Shown: positions 9,501 to 18,121, counted from the first letter of the stretch. The stretch is 64,000 nucleotides of DNA from an uncultured Bacteroidales bacterium (GCA_946403855.1 CAMJBH010000005.1:52010-116009), one strand, 5' to 3'. Numbers and translations: made by a program. The notes: a model not told the origin generated them from the letters alone.

Positions 9501-9780
9501 GGGTCGTTGGGTTCTCGACGTAGCTGTCATAATCCGCTTCCGTGGCGAAGCACCAGATATGATAAAACCCATCCTGCTGTTTGGCCTGCGGGATGGTGAT
9601 ATATCCGAACTTGGTGCCGAAGGTCGCCTTGATGAACGCCTCTACCGCGTCGCCGGAGAAAGGCAGGTTGTTCGCCGGGTCATTCTTCCAGCTCTGGGAC
9701 ATTGATGTGATGCTGTTGGGGCTTGTTCTTGCCATATAGTTGTGATTTAGTAGGGTTCTAAATTCCTTTCCAAGGGTCAT
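3553..9780 (-). CDS. DGR target protein 1: large phage tail/baseplate receptor-binding protein with C-terminal C-type-lectin (FGly/SUMF1-like) variable domain
   Basis: 2,075 aa in the tail module; C-terminus HHWFLPAEGELARFVWHNMNG...YHWSSTEYSENVAWGVYASSGVVYYVSKSYQYSVRAWAAF contains VR1. Confidence 0.85.
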   Translation of the reverse strand: MTLGKEFRTLLNHNYMARTSPNSITSMSQSWKNDPANNLPFSGDAVEAFIKATFGTKFGYITIPQAKQQDGFYHIWCFATEADYDSYVENPTTHASKLLQDIAIPISTEHGVTYSARLVCSETVSNQIVSVEKRHLTGLRFSSIQNDNGTLINAGISGILTFQRSVDGGSTWETVGTDSITSRETNDTVYDTFDIGKYFSNTNPQQIRVRASFAVTDEEGNILSTATSAWITWSNIIYTTLTLEFALDYSTAIDATQVTALPLAYILTGSVARQLHVSIIGSRGTYTKTFNIGANEYTSELQTWRGQADDDSDIYGLLTAGVKTIEAWLTCSAGGSGGTIESEHVVNQVVVDAGTSIDPVVLIENLRTSVQNYVPVQFFSWSVYAPGRETVPVRFKLTDYNGNEVYMDETILAVPGTSYAQNATVEIEDSVNDTLYAYLSVIVDGVQSGSRTAITVDNSDKFAPTGGADWVLNPKTRNNSAKNAGGTDNVETIDGVTATFEGLSWLTDGWLEAEDGQRVLRLLAGQKVTFGYDWLDSFNGNPNSNVTLELDLKVRNITDEDTPCITALENYASAAGYIGLKMKPLVGAVMTATKVTEESQDFRWQEDERVRIAINIVSQLRAGAAGGSAMPLCRVFINGVINREFVFETEAGQWWRNGGNIVIGQHAADIDIYGIRVYKGNNGALTSADVLNDYVATLPTAQEKNDFRSANAILGPNSLVSADLCKQKGVNVLIWHGVQPYHELTAKQSGWWEIHVYDESGHEIPEHSGTICQETKSLKASRQGSTANTYYYSNIQTKLKDVTDTILVAIERIHQDVTGWTESVEHPGYAEVVDGWIDGNGMYRGAQYQSVPGVPYATKLVGKINYASSMQSHLMGSCRLYNDLHRAVVGATSIQQQNSKARVAKYQELFLYFTQADNEPAPVFQGPMTFGAGKMDDPTWGYKKNDHAMFCMIEGADNNLPLTDMRVPWQSNRITVEEEDGEVAGWVYNGAVNLDLDRCKTVTRDFAVLDANMQRTTKSLKGPSVAVEAKIKEFINFFYRHNPRIKVWVGPWTGAGGFMASDQQTSARDWLWWCTAGDDAYKLRRYDFVDQLWVEAGWDDVNEQTEVRNLSTEFPDDVAANPGEWEDMNAAFIASIAKHARENAADIINVDSLKFHYAFTQQLIAGSDNCSKNTYYTLDPTTLKWFFSQDDMDTIFATDNSGFQTKPYYIDRQNPCAEGSQVALYEGGANALFNACEAMYEGTGEIRETFKSIFTAMSSLASSTENIPWVDSADRPTPWGCIWKYFFSIQKRIPAVAYNETARIRYEGPESIGFVSDRGVRPISQSMGDQLQSELQYMKRRLVMLASYAEWGNFSVSSGSSGNIGLPDASALLGIEATTDVAGNSSEIQFIGLVPHQYLWPGGRVGQTNKALRQRCKPGVAVNFDLTGGTPVQGDTACALYGTNYYRSLGNLGNISVKDSRECQITAKRLTNLIISPTDSTKPNFRPTSLVLNAPLLESINLNGSSRIGGTLRLTDCVRLASVDIRGCASINGIVLPESRLLTSVQLGSGLTDLSVGNQPNLATLTLEGATLLESLRIVAPAAGNISSLAIIQQCYEDEAPLTGGVRIDGVDWTLSGAGMVTWLASLSADLRGHIDITGNNRVTFATKQAYIDAWGDVDDSTNDLYITYVDINLASVKIYGKHYLDATGNYPLQLIPNSQYANNFKSIAWSISANAYATINAKTGVVSVQNVSTEDVGPTATVTVQVTLTSGTVRSATFEVAFYEHMPQVGDLVYANGQVLDYYDDAMTPIMQVTWVDPNNPRHGVGAALTVLASHYWGLYNNASNGVAGVTLEDTEYSAYNNPFLTNKTTRGVSYTTEAGYLDENQPDGFAVFSGNDVLAEIGNTEVTQALYEQHSQYFDDLHIAVGDMVPWGLVNTIKIIHHRDIVMTDSAVDMAALVPMIVGNKTEMQVLLDNMAAVAAESGAKYQQFFFPAASLCHAYEPTVKAGEVLADKFKAHHWFLPAEGELARFVWHNMNGSFQMAVNAGIYTVTTAYHWSSTEYSENVAWGVYASSGVVYYVSKSYQYSVRAWAAF
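3559..3665 (-). repeat. DGR variable repeat 1 (VR1), 3' end of the 2,075-aa gene
   Basis: 107-nt alignment to TR with 18 differences, all at TR adenines (coding strand); no other substitutions. Confidence 0.96.
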
Positions 9781-9949
9781 CGCCCAGCCAGGGGCGCTCG
9801 CCTATCCATGCTCCGGAGCCGAAACAGGAACGTATCGCCTGCCATACGAGACTGTCACCGCGATACATCTCCTGAACGGACCAGATTTCGCCGTTCGGAC
9901 GGACCTTGTAGCGGGCCGTCATTTCCTTATTTGCACCACGGAACCTCAT
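9758..9949 (-). CDS. Small phage tail-region protein
   Basis: 63 aa, overlaps neighbouring starts and stops as expected for a compact operon. Confidence 0.6.
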   Translation of the reverse strand: MRFRGANKEMTARYKVRPNGEIWSVQEMYRGDSLVWQAIRSCFGSGAWIGERPWLGDDPWKGI

Positions 9950-10641
9950 TGGCTGACAACCTCATAGATGTTGTACGTCTTGTTGGGGTCCTTGGTGGTG
10001 AGGGCTTCCCACTCGTTTTCCGTCAGCCAGACTTCATCCATGCCCAGATTTGCAAGCCAGGCCGCGTATTCCTGCTCCGTGCCCTGATATCCCCCTTCCA
10101 CGGCCAGCTCGTAGGCGCTCTTGCCGTTGGTCGGAAGGTATATCTTGGTGTAGATGGTGGAAGACGTGTTGTTGGTGTAGGATATGACCGTGCGGGACCA
10201 GAGCCATTTGCCAGCCTCCAGCGTGGGGATATTCTCGGACCACGACTCGGGGGCGGTCGCCTGGGCATCGCTCAGGCCGTAGCTGACGACGGAAGAGCTG
10301 ACACCGATACCGTCGGCTCCGTCCTGCCCATCTTGGCCGTCGCGCCCGTCCGCACCCTTCAGGGCGGCAAGTTGCTCTTCCGTAAAGTCCTGATATGTGA
10401 ACGCCGCGCCGGTCGCGCCACGGGATTCAGCGCCGGAATCCACATAAGCGTTTCCGCTCATGCTCCAGATGTACCAATGGCCGTTCGACCCGATATAGGG
10501 AGGTCTTACGATGGCGTGCAGCGGAACCTTCACGGAGCGGTTGTTGGCATCCGTGGCGATGGTATAAAGGCCCTCGAAGGTCGTTGCGGCGGGCAATCCG
10601 CTTATCGGTTGTAATTCAGCGTTCTCAACATCAATAGCCAT
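9946..10641 (-). CDS. Phage tail protein with short collagen-like GXX segment
   Basis: 231 aa; GADGRDGQDGQDGADGIG collagen-like repeat; located in tail module. Confidence 0.65.
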   Translation of the reverse strand: MAIDVENAELQPISGLPAATTFEGLYTIATDANNRSVKVPLHAIVRPPYIGSNGHWYIWSMSGNAYVDSGAESRGATGAAFTYQDFTEEQLAALKGADGRDGQDGQDGADGIGVSSSVVSYGLSDAQATAPESWSENIPTLEAGKWLWSRTVISYTNNTSSTIYTKIYLPTNGKSAYELAVEGGYQGTEQEYAAWLANLGMDEVWLTENEWEALTTKDPNKTYNIYEVVSQ

Positions 10642-10653
10642 AGCACTTCAATT

Positions 10654-11706
10654 TTAGAATGCAGGAATAATCGGTATCACTTTCCCGTCCTCGGTGATGA
10701 CGAAGCCGCCATCCTCAGTTGCGAGAAAAAAACTGGCGCTGCCTTCCTCCTCGAACAGCGTAAGAGTTAAGTTGAACTTGAGCCAGATGCGCCCGTCACG
10801 GTAAAGGAACTCTTCGACCCTCTGGCTCTTGTAGAAGCTCTTGAAGGTCTTGCCGAGTGCCCGGATAAAGATGGACCGCGCCCCGGCGAGGGTCGGGTCC
10901 GCGCTCACTACAGACTTGGAAAGGTTGTACAGGAGCGCATCGTAATTCTGCCATACGCCGGAGGCAGCGCCCCGCATCAGGCAGTTGAGGGTGATGTCGC
11001 GGCCCTTATAGGTGACGGTCCCCTGGGCCTTGCTGCGTTTCCAGTTGGCAGAAACGCCCTCCACGGAGCCGCCGATGGTCTCGTATTCCTCGCTGTCGAA
11101 GGTATCTTCAGCATCGTTCAGCAGGGGGTTTTCGTCGTAGGTCGCCCCGCTGATGACAGAGGATTTGCGGATAAGCAGCGGCTTGACTTCCGCGCCCTTG
11201 ATAACGGAGCTGATTGTGCCTTGCAGGACGCGCACTCCGTATCCGGAGAGCGGGACCTCATCAATGACATAATCGCGCTTCTCGGGTAGACTGGAGGACG
11301 GCGCGACATAGGAGTAACCTTCCAGAGGCTTGTCAGCGGCGAACTGCACCTGCATGATGTGGAAGGTCCGGGCATACTGGATGCTCGGCATGGATTCGAG
11401 GCGCAGGGTGCAGCTGCGGCCAATCTCCTGAAAGGTGAAGGAGCGCACCGGCTTGCCGCCCAGAAAGGCATAGAAGCCGTCGATATCCGCGATGGTCCCC
11501 TTCAGGATGAATTTCAGGGTGACGGTCCGGGATTCGAGCAGGGGGTTGGAAAGGTCCGGCTCGTAGCCGTTCATTTCCTGCCAGTCGTTGCCGCCGACAG
11601 CCTTCATTTCAGGCCACTGCACCAGCGTCTTGTACGCATCTTTGGCAAGCGTGACGTTATATGTGGTGAGGATATTAACCCCGTCTATGTATAGCTTGGT
11701 AATCAT
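10654..11706 (-). CDS. Phage distal tail-like protein
   Basis: 350 aa, immediately downstream of tape measure; position and beta-rich composition. Confidence 0.55.
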   Translation of the reverse strand: MITKLYIDGVNILTTYNVTLAKDAYKTLVQWPEMKAVGGNDWQEMNGYEPDLSNPLLESRTVTLKFILKGTIADIDGFYAFLGGKPVRSFTFQEIGRSCTLRLESMPSIQYARTFHIMQVQFAADKPLEGYSYVAPSSSLPEKRDYVIDEVPLSGYGVRVLQGTISSVIKGAEVKPLLIRKSSVISGATYDENPLLNDAEDTFDSEEYETIGGSVEGVSANWKRSKAQGTVTYKGRDITLNCLMRGAASGVWQNYDALLYNLSKSVVSADPTLAGARSIFIRALGKTFKSFYKSQRVEEFLYRDGRIWLKFNLTLTLFEEEGSASFFLATEDGGFVITEDGKVIPIIPAF

Positions 11707-14700
11707 TTTATCTTCACTCCGCTGTCTATGATTGTACCTACGCCGCTCTTGATGTGTCCTGCCAAGGTCTTGACCTCGGAGAGCGTCTGGCGCATATCGT
11801 TGGTGTCCGAATGAATACCCTGCACATGCTCAAGGATGGCGGCGGTGTTCTGCACGACTGCGGCGTGCTGGCTCTTGATTTCCCGCACGTCCTCCTTCAG
11901 CTCGAAGGTATGGCTTTGTATGGTAGTCAGGCGGGCATTGCCCTCGTTGACAGAATCCTGCGTAGCGGTGATGCCCGTTCGCGTCTGGGCGGTGCGCTGG
12001 TCAGATTGCCAAACGTCGTAACCCTGACTGCGGAGGTAGGCTTGCGCGGCCTTCATCTGTTCGTCGTAGTCGGCGAGGCCCTGCTTGTATGTTTCAGAGA
12101 AACGCATCAGGTCATCGACGATATTGTTATCCGCGTTCGGGCCCTTGAAGGAGGCCATGAAGTCGCTCTCCAGGTCGGTGAACATGTCGGAGAAGACGGA
12201 AGAGAAGACCAAAGAACTTACGATATCCTCAATCGTGGAAGTCATCTTCCCGTGGAAATCGTCGATGGCACCGTAAAGCTCTCCGTTCTTGAAAGCCGCC
12301 ACGAGCGAACTCTTCAGCTTGTCGCCCAGGTCGCCGGACAGGTCGGAGAAGTTTTCGCGCATCTGCTGCTCGGCCTCCTTCGCCTTGTCGGCGATATCCT
12401 GCCAGTTATCGACAATCTGCTTGGTTGCATCGTCCAGCTTATCATAATCCGCCAGAATGCGCTCGTTCAGCTCGTAGGTCTCGGGGTTGAATATCTGGCC
12501 GTAGTGCTGGGAAAGGCTCTCGAAGACGGGAACTATCTTCGTTGAAGCGAGGCCAGCAATCGCACCTGTCACCAGGCCGATGGCCGCACCCACGGCAGCG
12601 CCTATGGCCGTGCCTATACCTGGGATGATGGAGCCAACGGCAGCGCCAGCCGCTGTGCCGATGGCAGCGCCCTTGCCGACGTTGCCCCAGTCCACAACCT
12701 TCTTCGTGCCGGTCTGCACCTGACCGCCCGCGAGCTTGCCAACTTGCTCATTCAGCGCCTCCATAGCGGAACCATACTGCAAGGCCCCGTCAATGGCACG
12801 CTTGTAGGGATTCTCAACGCCGAAGATGTTCTTCTGCTTGTAGTCGAGCGCGTCCAGCTGAAGCATCTTGTACTTCATCGCCGCCGCCTCAATCGTCAGG
12901 TTCCATTCCTCCTGCGCTTTCTTATTCTTCTCGATGGAGGTCAGGACCATACCGAGAAGTTGGATGCTGCCGGAGACGGCCGTGGATATCGCGCCGGCGG
13001 TGTTTTCTGCGAAGCCGCCAGAGAACGCCTTGCCGATGGTATCGGCATTGTCGCCGATTGCGGAGAATGTCTTGCCGATATCACCCAGAGCGCCGTCGAA
13101 CTGCTCCAGCTCCTTGCCCAGCTCGGAGAAAGCAGCGCCAATCTCCTTGAAGGACTTTTCGATACCGTCCTGGAGCACCGCGACCTTTTCAAGGTCCGCA
13201 TCCTTACCCTTCGCCACCTCGGCATCAAGGGCCGCAATATTGCCAGCAAGGCCGACAAATCCCCATCCACGGTTGCGGTCCGCCTGCTCGTTCTGGAGGG
13301 CGTGCAGGCGCTCATAGAGCTTTGCGAGGGATTCGGTTGATGCCTTATTTTCGATTGCCTTGTTAATTTCGTCCTGCGTCGCCTTGATAGCATCGCCCAG
13401 AAGGGAGCCAGTAAGGGATTTGACGTTGGCGAAAATCAGCTTATAGATGTTGCTATACTGGCGGTACAGCTCCATGATGGCATCAGCCTTCTTCGCCCCA
13501 AGGGTTTTCTTCTCAAACTCATCCTCGGCTTCCGAAATCTTGCGGTCGAAATCTTCGATGGTCGCGGCCAGCTTCTGCTCGAAGGTACCATACTGACGGA
13601 GGAAGTCGATGCGGTTCTGCTCGCGCTTCTTCAGCGCGGCCTGCTCGTCGGCGGTTATCCTGTCGTTGGTCTCCTTCTCTTCCCTCTCAATGCCGGAAAG
13701 GGACGCGGCGTAGGAAGCCTCGATGTTCTGGGTGGTTTGGTTGTACAGGTCAGCGGCAGTCTGGAGCTGCTGGTCAAGCGCGGAGGTGTCCCAGCCTTTT
13801 TTCTGCCATTCAAGGCGCTTTTCCGCGACCTCCCTTTCCGTAGCCTCATAAGCGGCGAGGGCATCGGCTTTCTCCTGTTCGTAGTTGAACTTGGCAAGGT
13901 CGCGCTTGGCGCGGTAGTAGGTTTCCCAGTTATCGGAGCTCTTCGCCACGTCCATTTCGGCACCGAAAGCGTCGCGGATTCCCTCACGCTGTGCGGAGGT
14001 GAGCTGCTTCTTGAAGTTGTCGGTCTGCTTGAGGATTTCGGCCAGGGCCTCTTCATAAGTCCTGGCGGTGGCCCCGGTCGTATTGTGGACGATGGTCGGC
14101 AGGCCCTGCAAGAGGGTGGTTGCGATATCCGTCTGCGCAATCCCGTTCTGGATGAGGGAATCGGCCTCTTTCTCCAGCTGGGCGGCTTCTGCGAGCAACT
14201 TCTGGCGGTTGTTCTCGATGAAGTCGGAGCGCATGGCATCCTGCACCTCCTGACTGGCCCCGCCGTTACCGTATTCATCACCGCTTCCAGCAAGGCCGAT
14301 TGCGAGCTCCTGCCACCACTTCGTGCCGACGTTCTCGGCGGCGAGGCGCAGCTGTATGGCCTTGGCATATTTGGTTTCCGCAAGGCTGGCGTAGGCTGCG
14401 GCTTTCGCCCGGGCGATGAGGGCGTTCACGACAGCCTCGGAGTTCTCGACGGCCACCTTCTCGTAGGTGGTCGTGTCGTTGACCTCAAAGCCCAGCTTCT
14501 CCCACGCCTCGCGGTTCTTCTCTACGACGGCCTTCTGCTGCTCCAGAGAGCCGTTGCATTTCTCCCATTCGGCTTGCAGGCGGCGGTACTCGGCCAGCTG
14601 CGAACTGACGTTCTGCCCGACCTCATCCTGCCATTTCTTCTGCTCTTCCCGGGCTTTCTTCTGTTGCTCTGTGAGCTTGGATATGACGGCTATCGCGGCG

Positions 14701-15641
14701 ATGACTGCGGCCCCTCCAAGGAGAAGGAGCGCTGAATGCAGGCCGATGGTGGCGGCGCGGGCGAACTGCGCCGACGTGCCCATAGTCATAAGGCCGGTAG
14801 CGGTGCGGAGGTTCCAGGCGTGCCAGAGCTGCGTCGCCTTGGTGAGGACCGTGACGCGGAAGGCGGACGTGGAGCTCAAGGTGTTGGAGAGCTGCTGCAA
14901 GCCCATCAGGATAGACATGGAGGATTGCAACTTGGTCTGGATTGCCATCAGCTTCTCCTGGTCCTTAGTAAAGGCACCGGCTACGCCGGAAGCGGCGGTA
15001 TAAGCGCCCATGAGGCCCTGCACGCCGTTAACCATCCCGTTAAACATGTTGCTGGCCCCGGCGGTCATATTTGCCCGCTCGATGCTGAACTGGCGCTGTA
15101 CCTCAACGAGCTTGCGCATCTTCTCTTCGAGGTCGCGGTATTCTTCGGAGTTCTGGCGACCCTCTGCACGGAGGGCCATCATTTCATTTGCCAGCTGCCG
15201 CACCTGCGTGGTGAAGCGCGGCGCAGCCTCTCCTGCTATGGAATTGTAACGGTCTTCAAGTCCCTGCAAGGCGGCTTCTTCAAGGTCAATCTCCGCCTTA
15301 ATCTGGCGGAGCGCTGCCGCCATCTTGGGGTCGCCCGTCTTGTTCACGGCGGCGAGCGTGTCCCGGTACTGGAGCTTCAGCTCGGTAAGGTACTGCTTCG
15401 TCAGCTCGATGCCCTTCTTCAGGTCGTCCACCGTACCGTCAAAGTTATCCCGGGCGCTCTTGTAAGCACCCTCCAGCGTCGTGATGCTGGCGCTCATCTT
15501 CTTCGAGGATGAATCTATGGACTTGCCGGCGGCAGCGGCGGCGCGGTCAATCTTGTTGAACTCTTCGATTACGACCTGACCGTCTTTCTGTACGCCGGAA
15601 ATATCCAGACCTACGCCATAGTATGTACCTTCGTTCGCCAT
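11703..15641 (-). CDS. Phage tape measure protein
   Basis: 1,312 aa, long coiled-coil segments, central hydrophobic segment, Gly/Ala-rich GAAIGTAAGAAVGSIIPGIGTAIGAAVGAAIGLVTG. Confidence 0.93.
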   Translation of the reverse strand: MANEGTYYGVGLDISGVQKDGQVVIEEFNKIDRAAAAAGKSIDSSSKKMSASITTLEGAYKSARDNFDGTVDDLKKGIELTKQYLTELKLQYRDTLAAVNKTGDPKMAAALRQIKAEIDLEEAALQGLEDRYNSIAGEAAPRFTTQVRQLANEMMALRAEGRQNSEEYRDLEEKMRKLVEVQRQFSIERANMTAGASNMFNGMVNGVQGLMGAYTAASGVAGAFTKDQEKLMAIQTKLQSSMSILMGLQQLSNTLSSTSAFRVTVLTKATQLWHAWNLRTATGLMTMGTSAQFARAATIGLHSALLLLGGAAVIAAIAVISKLTEQQKKAREEQKKWQDEVGQNVSSQLAEYRRLQAEWEKCNGSLEQQKAVVEKNREAWEKLGFEVNDTTTYEKVAVENSEAVVNALIARAKAAAYASLAETKYAKAIQLRLAAENVGTKWWQELAIGLAGSGDEYGNGGASQEVQDAMRSDFIENNRQKLLAEAAQLEKEADSLIQNGIAQTDIATTLLQGLPTIVHNTTGATARTYEEALAEILKQTDNFKKQLTSAQREGIRDAFGAEMDVAKSSDNWETYYRAKRDLAKFNYEQEKADALAAYEATEREVAEKRLEWQKKGWDTSALDQQLQTAADLYNQTTQNIEASYAASLSGIEREEKETNDRITADEQAALKKREQNRIDFLRQYGTFEQKLAATIEDFDRKISEAEDEFEKKTLGAKKADAIMELYRQYSNIYKLIFANVKSLTGSLLGDAIKATQDEINKAIENKASTESLAKLYERLHALQNEQADRNRGWGFVGLAGNIAALDAEVAKGKDADLEKVAVLQDGIEKSFKEIGAAFSELGKELEQFDGALGDIGKTFSAIGDNADTIGKAFSGGFAENTAGAISTAVSGSIQLLGMVLTSIEKNKKAQEEWNLTIEAAAMKYKMLQLDALDYKQKNIFGVENPYKRAIDGALQYGSAMEALNEQVGKLAGGQVQTGTKKVVDWGNVGKGAAIGTAAGAAVGSIIPGIGTAIGAAVGAAIGLVTGAIAGLASTKIVPVFESLSQHYGQIFNPETYELNERILADYDKLDDATKQIVDNWQDIADKAKEAEQQMRENFSDLSGDLGDKLKSSLVAAFKNGELYGAIDDFHGKMTSTIEDIVSSLVFSSVFSDMFTDLESDFMASFKGPNADNNIVDDLMRFSETYKQGLADYDEQMKAAQAYLRSQGYDVWQSDQRTAQTRTGITATQDSVNEGNARLTTIQSHTFELKEDVREIKSQHAAVVQNTAAILEHVQGIHSDTNDMRQTLSEVKTLAGHIKSGVGTIIDSGVKIK

Positions 15642-15644
15642 TCC

Positions 15645-15862
15645 TTACAAATCGAAATTACCGGGTATATTGGCATCGAGACGGTCATCCCATTCCGCTT
15701 CCTTCTTTTCCTCTTCTGTCATCGGCTCATTGCTTGGGAGCGTCGCGCTCAACAGGCAAAGGCTCGCATAGCTGTATTTATAAAGCACGTCTTCAATCGG
15801 GATATCAAGGCCCTTCGACATGCCGAGAATTATCGCCCAGATGCTATCATTGTCTATTTTTC
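15645..15862 (-). CDS. Putative frameshift extension of the tail assembly chaperone (gpGT-like)
   Basis: -1 frame open from the upstream stop to TAA at 15645 (KIDNDSIWAIILGMSKGLDIPIEDVLYKYSYASLCLLSATLPSNEP...NFDL); sits exactly between chaperone and tape measure. Confidence 0.6.
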
Positions 15863-16315
15863 CACTTCCTCCGCTACCGTTCTGCGAAGCAGGTTTACTT
15901 CGAGCAGGGAAGTGGTAAGCCCGAAAAAATGCCCCACTTTCGCCTCTTCGAGGACCTTGAAAATAAGGTCCTGCATTTCTTCCGGGGTGAGGGTCCGCAT
16001 CAGCTCGTCGCCATACCGGCGGACCTTGCGCCGCCAGGCAGCTTTCTTGAACGCGGATTTGCTGTTGCTGACACCGAGAAGGAGAATAGCCGCCACCTTG
16101 CCCACGGGCTTGGTGTACGGCGCTATCGCCATAGATTCGGTGGTCATCTTCTTTATGTTCATCTTCCGCGCAGGCAGCTCCGCAATCACCTCTGACGCGG
16201 CGATGAGGGTTGCCATCGTCGGACGCGGGAAGGTGAACGTGCGACCTTTGACAACCAGCTCAACCGGCCTGTTGAAAACGATGTCGGCGGCTAATGATTC
16301 AAGTCTTTTCTTCAT
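15854..16315 (-). CDS. Tail assembly chaperone (gpG-like)
   Basis: 153 aa between major tail protein and tape measure, standard siphovirus order. Confidence 0.7.
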   Translation of the reverse strand: MKKRLESLAADIVFNRPVELVVKGRTFTFPRPTMATLIAASEVIAELPARKMNIKKMTTESMAIAPYTKPVGKVAAILLLGVSNSKSAFKKAAWRRKVRRYGDELMRTLTPEEMQDLIFKVLEEAKVGHFFGLTTSLLEVNLLRRTVAEEVEK

Positions 16316-16389
16316 TCGGATTCTCTTGTTAGCAATACAGGCCGGGCCCTAACACCCGGCCTGTGCATTCAGACTTCCGGCCATAGCGA

Positions 16390-16926
16390 TTAGACACTCG
16401 TGCCGGTTCCGCTGCCATTGGAGACTGGCGCAGGCTTCTTGAACCGGGTGTACCAGTTGGAAGATTCGTCAATCTTGATGAAGCGGAAAACGAGGTCGGC
16501 ATAGTTGCCGTCCGCGTCGCTCCAGCCGGGCTTATACTTGATGGAGGACAGAGGGCACTGGATGCCCATAGCGCCGACGTTCTTCGGAGTGACCTTCACT
16601 GCGTAGTTGTCGGAGGGAATGTGGGTCTTGACGTTGAAGTCTGTGGTGTTCGTCACCTCCCCGAGACCGAGTGCGGTCAGCAGTTCGTTCTCAGGCTCGA
16701 TGACGCGGACGGTGAGCTGCACGCCCCCTTCGAGGTCCTCGTGGCCGACTTCCTCGCCGCCAGTACCACGGGCAGAGAGCTCGTCGCCATCCAAAGCCTC
16801 CAGAATAGCAGACTTGTCCTTGATAACGCCGACATCAGTCAGCGCGGAAGAGGGCATAGAGAAGGTCCCGGTTGCTACGCCGATTTCGACCTTACACTTG
16901 CTCCAAGCCATTATTTTTCTTGCCAT
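16390..16926 (-). CDS. Major tail tube protein
   Basis: 178 aa, beta-rich, position upstream of chaperone/tape measure. Confidence 0.75.
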   Translation of the reverse strand: MARKIMAWSKCKVEIGVATGTFSMPSSALTDVGVIKDKSAILEALDGDELSARGTGGEEVGHEDLEGGVQLTVRVIEPENELLTALGLGEVTNTTDFNVKTHIPSDNYAVKVTPKNVGAMGIQCPLSSIKYKPGWSDADGNYADLVFRFIKIDESSNWYTRFKKPAPVSNGSGTGTSV

Positions 16927-16940
16927 AATGCGTAAAGGAT

Positions 16941-17354
16941 TTAGAAAGTGATTCGTTGAAAGGTAAGACCAATGCTTACAAAATGCTGTTTGTTATCGCG
17001 ATTGACGAAGACCTGGGCCGCTTTGTCGATTCCGAAGAGGTAGCCGGTGTCAGCATCGTTGAGGGTCTGGACGATGGCATCTTCGAGCTTGGATATCTCC
17101 TGCGCCCTGTCCTTATCCGGGACGGGATGGCCGGAGCCGTTGTCGATATCGGGCACATAGATGTTGATTTTCACCTTGCCTTCCTGAATCTGTTCGGCTC
17201 CGGTGGCAGAGACGATTATCACGGCATCCTCGGCCTTGGAATCGAGCGGGCGGCAGTCCTCTTCGTAGAGAGAGCCGCCGATACTGGTGCTGAAGAATGT
17301 CTCCAGCGCATCGTAAATATCCTGTTCGATTTCAGGTGTGCCTTTCGTTGCCAT
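16941..17354 (-). CDS. Tail terminator/completion-like protein
   Basis: 137 aa; position in head-tail module. Confidence 0.55.
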   Translation of the reverse strand: MATKGTPEIEQDIYDALETFFSTSIGGSLYEEDCRPLDSKAEDAVIIVSATGAEQIQEGKVKINIYVPDIDNGSGHPVPDKDRAQEISKLEDAIVQTLNDADTGYLFGIDKAAQVFVNRDNKQHFVSIGLTFQRITF

Positions 17355-17358
17355 TGTC

Positions 17359-17796
17359 CTAATATCCCAGGGACGAGAGCAGCTGGCGGGTCAGTTCACG
17401 TGCTTTGATTTCTGCGGAATCCAGAACGTCAAGGCCCATCGCCTCGATATATCCCGAATACTCCATGCCAGCGACCACAAGCAGTACCAAGCCCCTTGAG
17501 TGCTCCGGCGCGAGCTGGTGAAGGTATTCCCTTCCTTTCGCCGCCCCCTCTGCGCCACTTTTTACTACCGTAAAACCGCCCTCGCGGACGATTTCGCCAT
17601 CACGTATAATGCAATATCCTATGGAACTGGAAAGGTTTCCGGTCTGGTCCTCATAGCGGTGGCTCCGGCTGGCGGTCTGGCAGACGCTCTCGCCGATTTC
17701 GGATAGAGCCTCAACGAGCCTTTCGATGGTCCTCTCAACGCCTTGGCGGACAAACGCCGTCTCTTTGCTTTGGGGTGTAAGCCGTCGGATTGGCAT
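17359..17796 (-). CDS. HK97 gp10-like head-tail/tail component
   Basis: 145 aa; position and composition. Confidence 0.5.
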   Translation of the reverse strand: MPIRRLTPQSKETAFVRQGVERTIERLVEALSEIGESVCQTASRSHRYEDQTGNLSSSIGYCIIRDGEIVREGGFTVVKSGAEGAAKGREYLHQLAPEHSRGLVLLVVAGMEYSGYIEAMGLDVLDSAEIKARELTRQLLSSLGY

Positions 17797-17800
17797 GGTG

Positions 17801-18121
17801 TCAGACCTTAATCAGAACCTGCCCGACCTTCTCCAGCTGCTCGATGCTCTGAACCTCGAACGTCCCGACAGACGTAGTTCCGTCCTTCCGGAACAGCTCT
17901 ATGGTCTGTGCATCGAAGCTCTGGAGGTCGATTCGGACCCTGTAGGATTCCCTCGTGAAGTAGCTGTCATCAGCCTGGCCCCTTATGTCCTTCTGGACGG
18001 TCTCATAATGGCAGGGGATTGCCTCGCCACGGGTTTCAGTGACAGCAACCGGCTTTCCGTTCTGGAAGCCGCCGCCGGTCTTCTGGACCACCTTGATGAA
18101 ACCATTCGGGAAGTAAATCAT
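17801..18121 (-). CDS. Head-closure/head-tail adaptor-like protein
   Basis: 106 aa; compact beta protein in head-tail module. Confidence 0.5.
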   Translation of the reverse strand: MIYFPNGFIKVVQKTGGGFQNGKPVAVTETRGEAIPCHYETVQKDIRGQADDSYFTRESYRVRIDLQSFDAQTIELFRKDGTTSVGTFEVQSIEQLEKVGQVLIKV

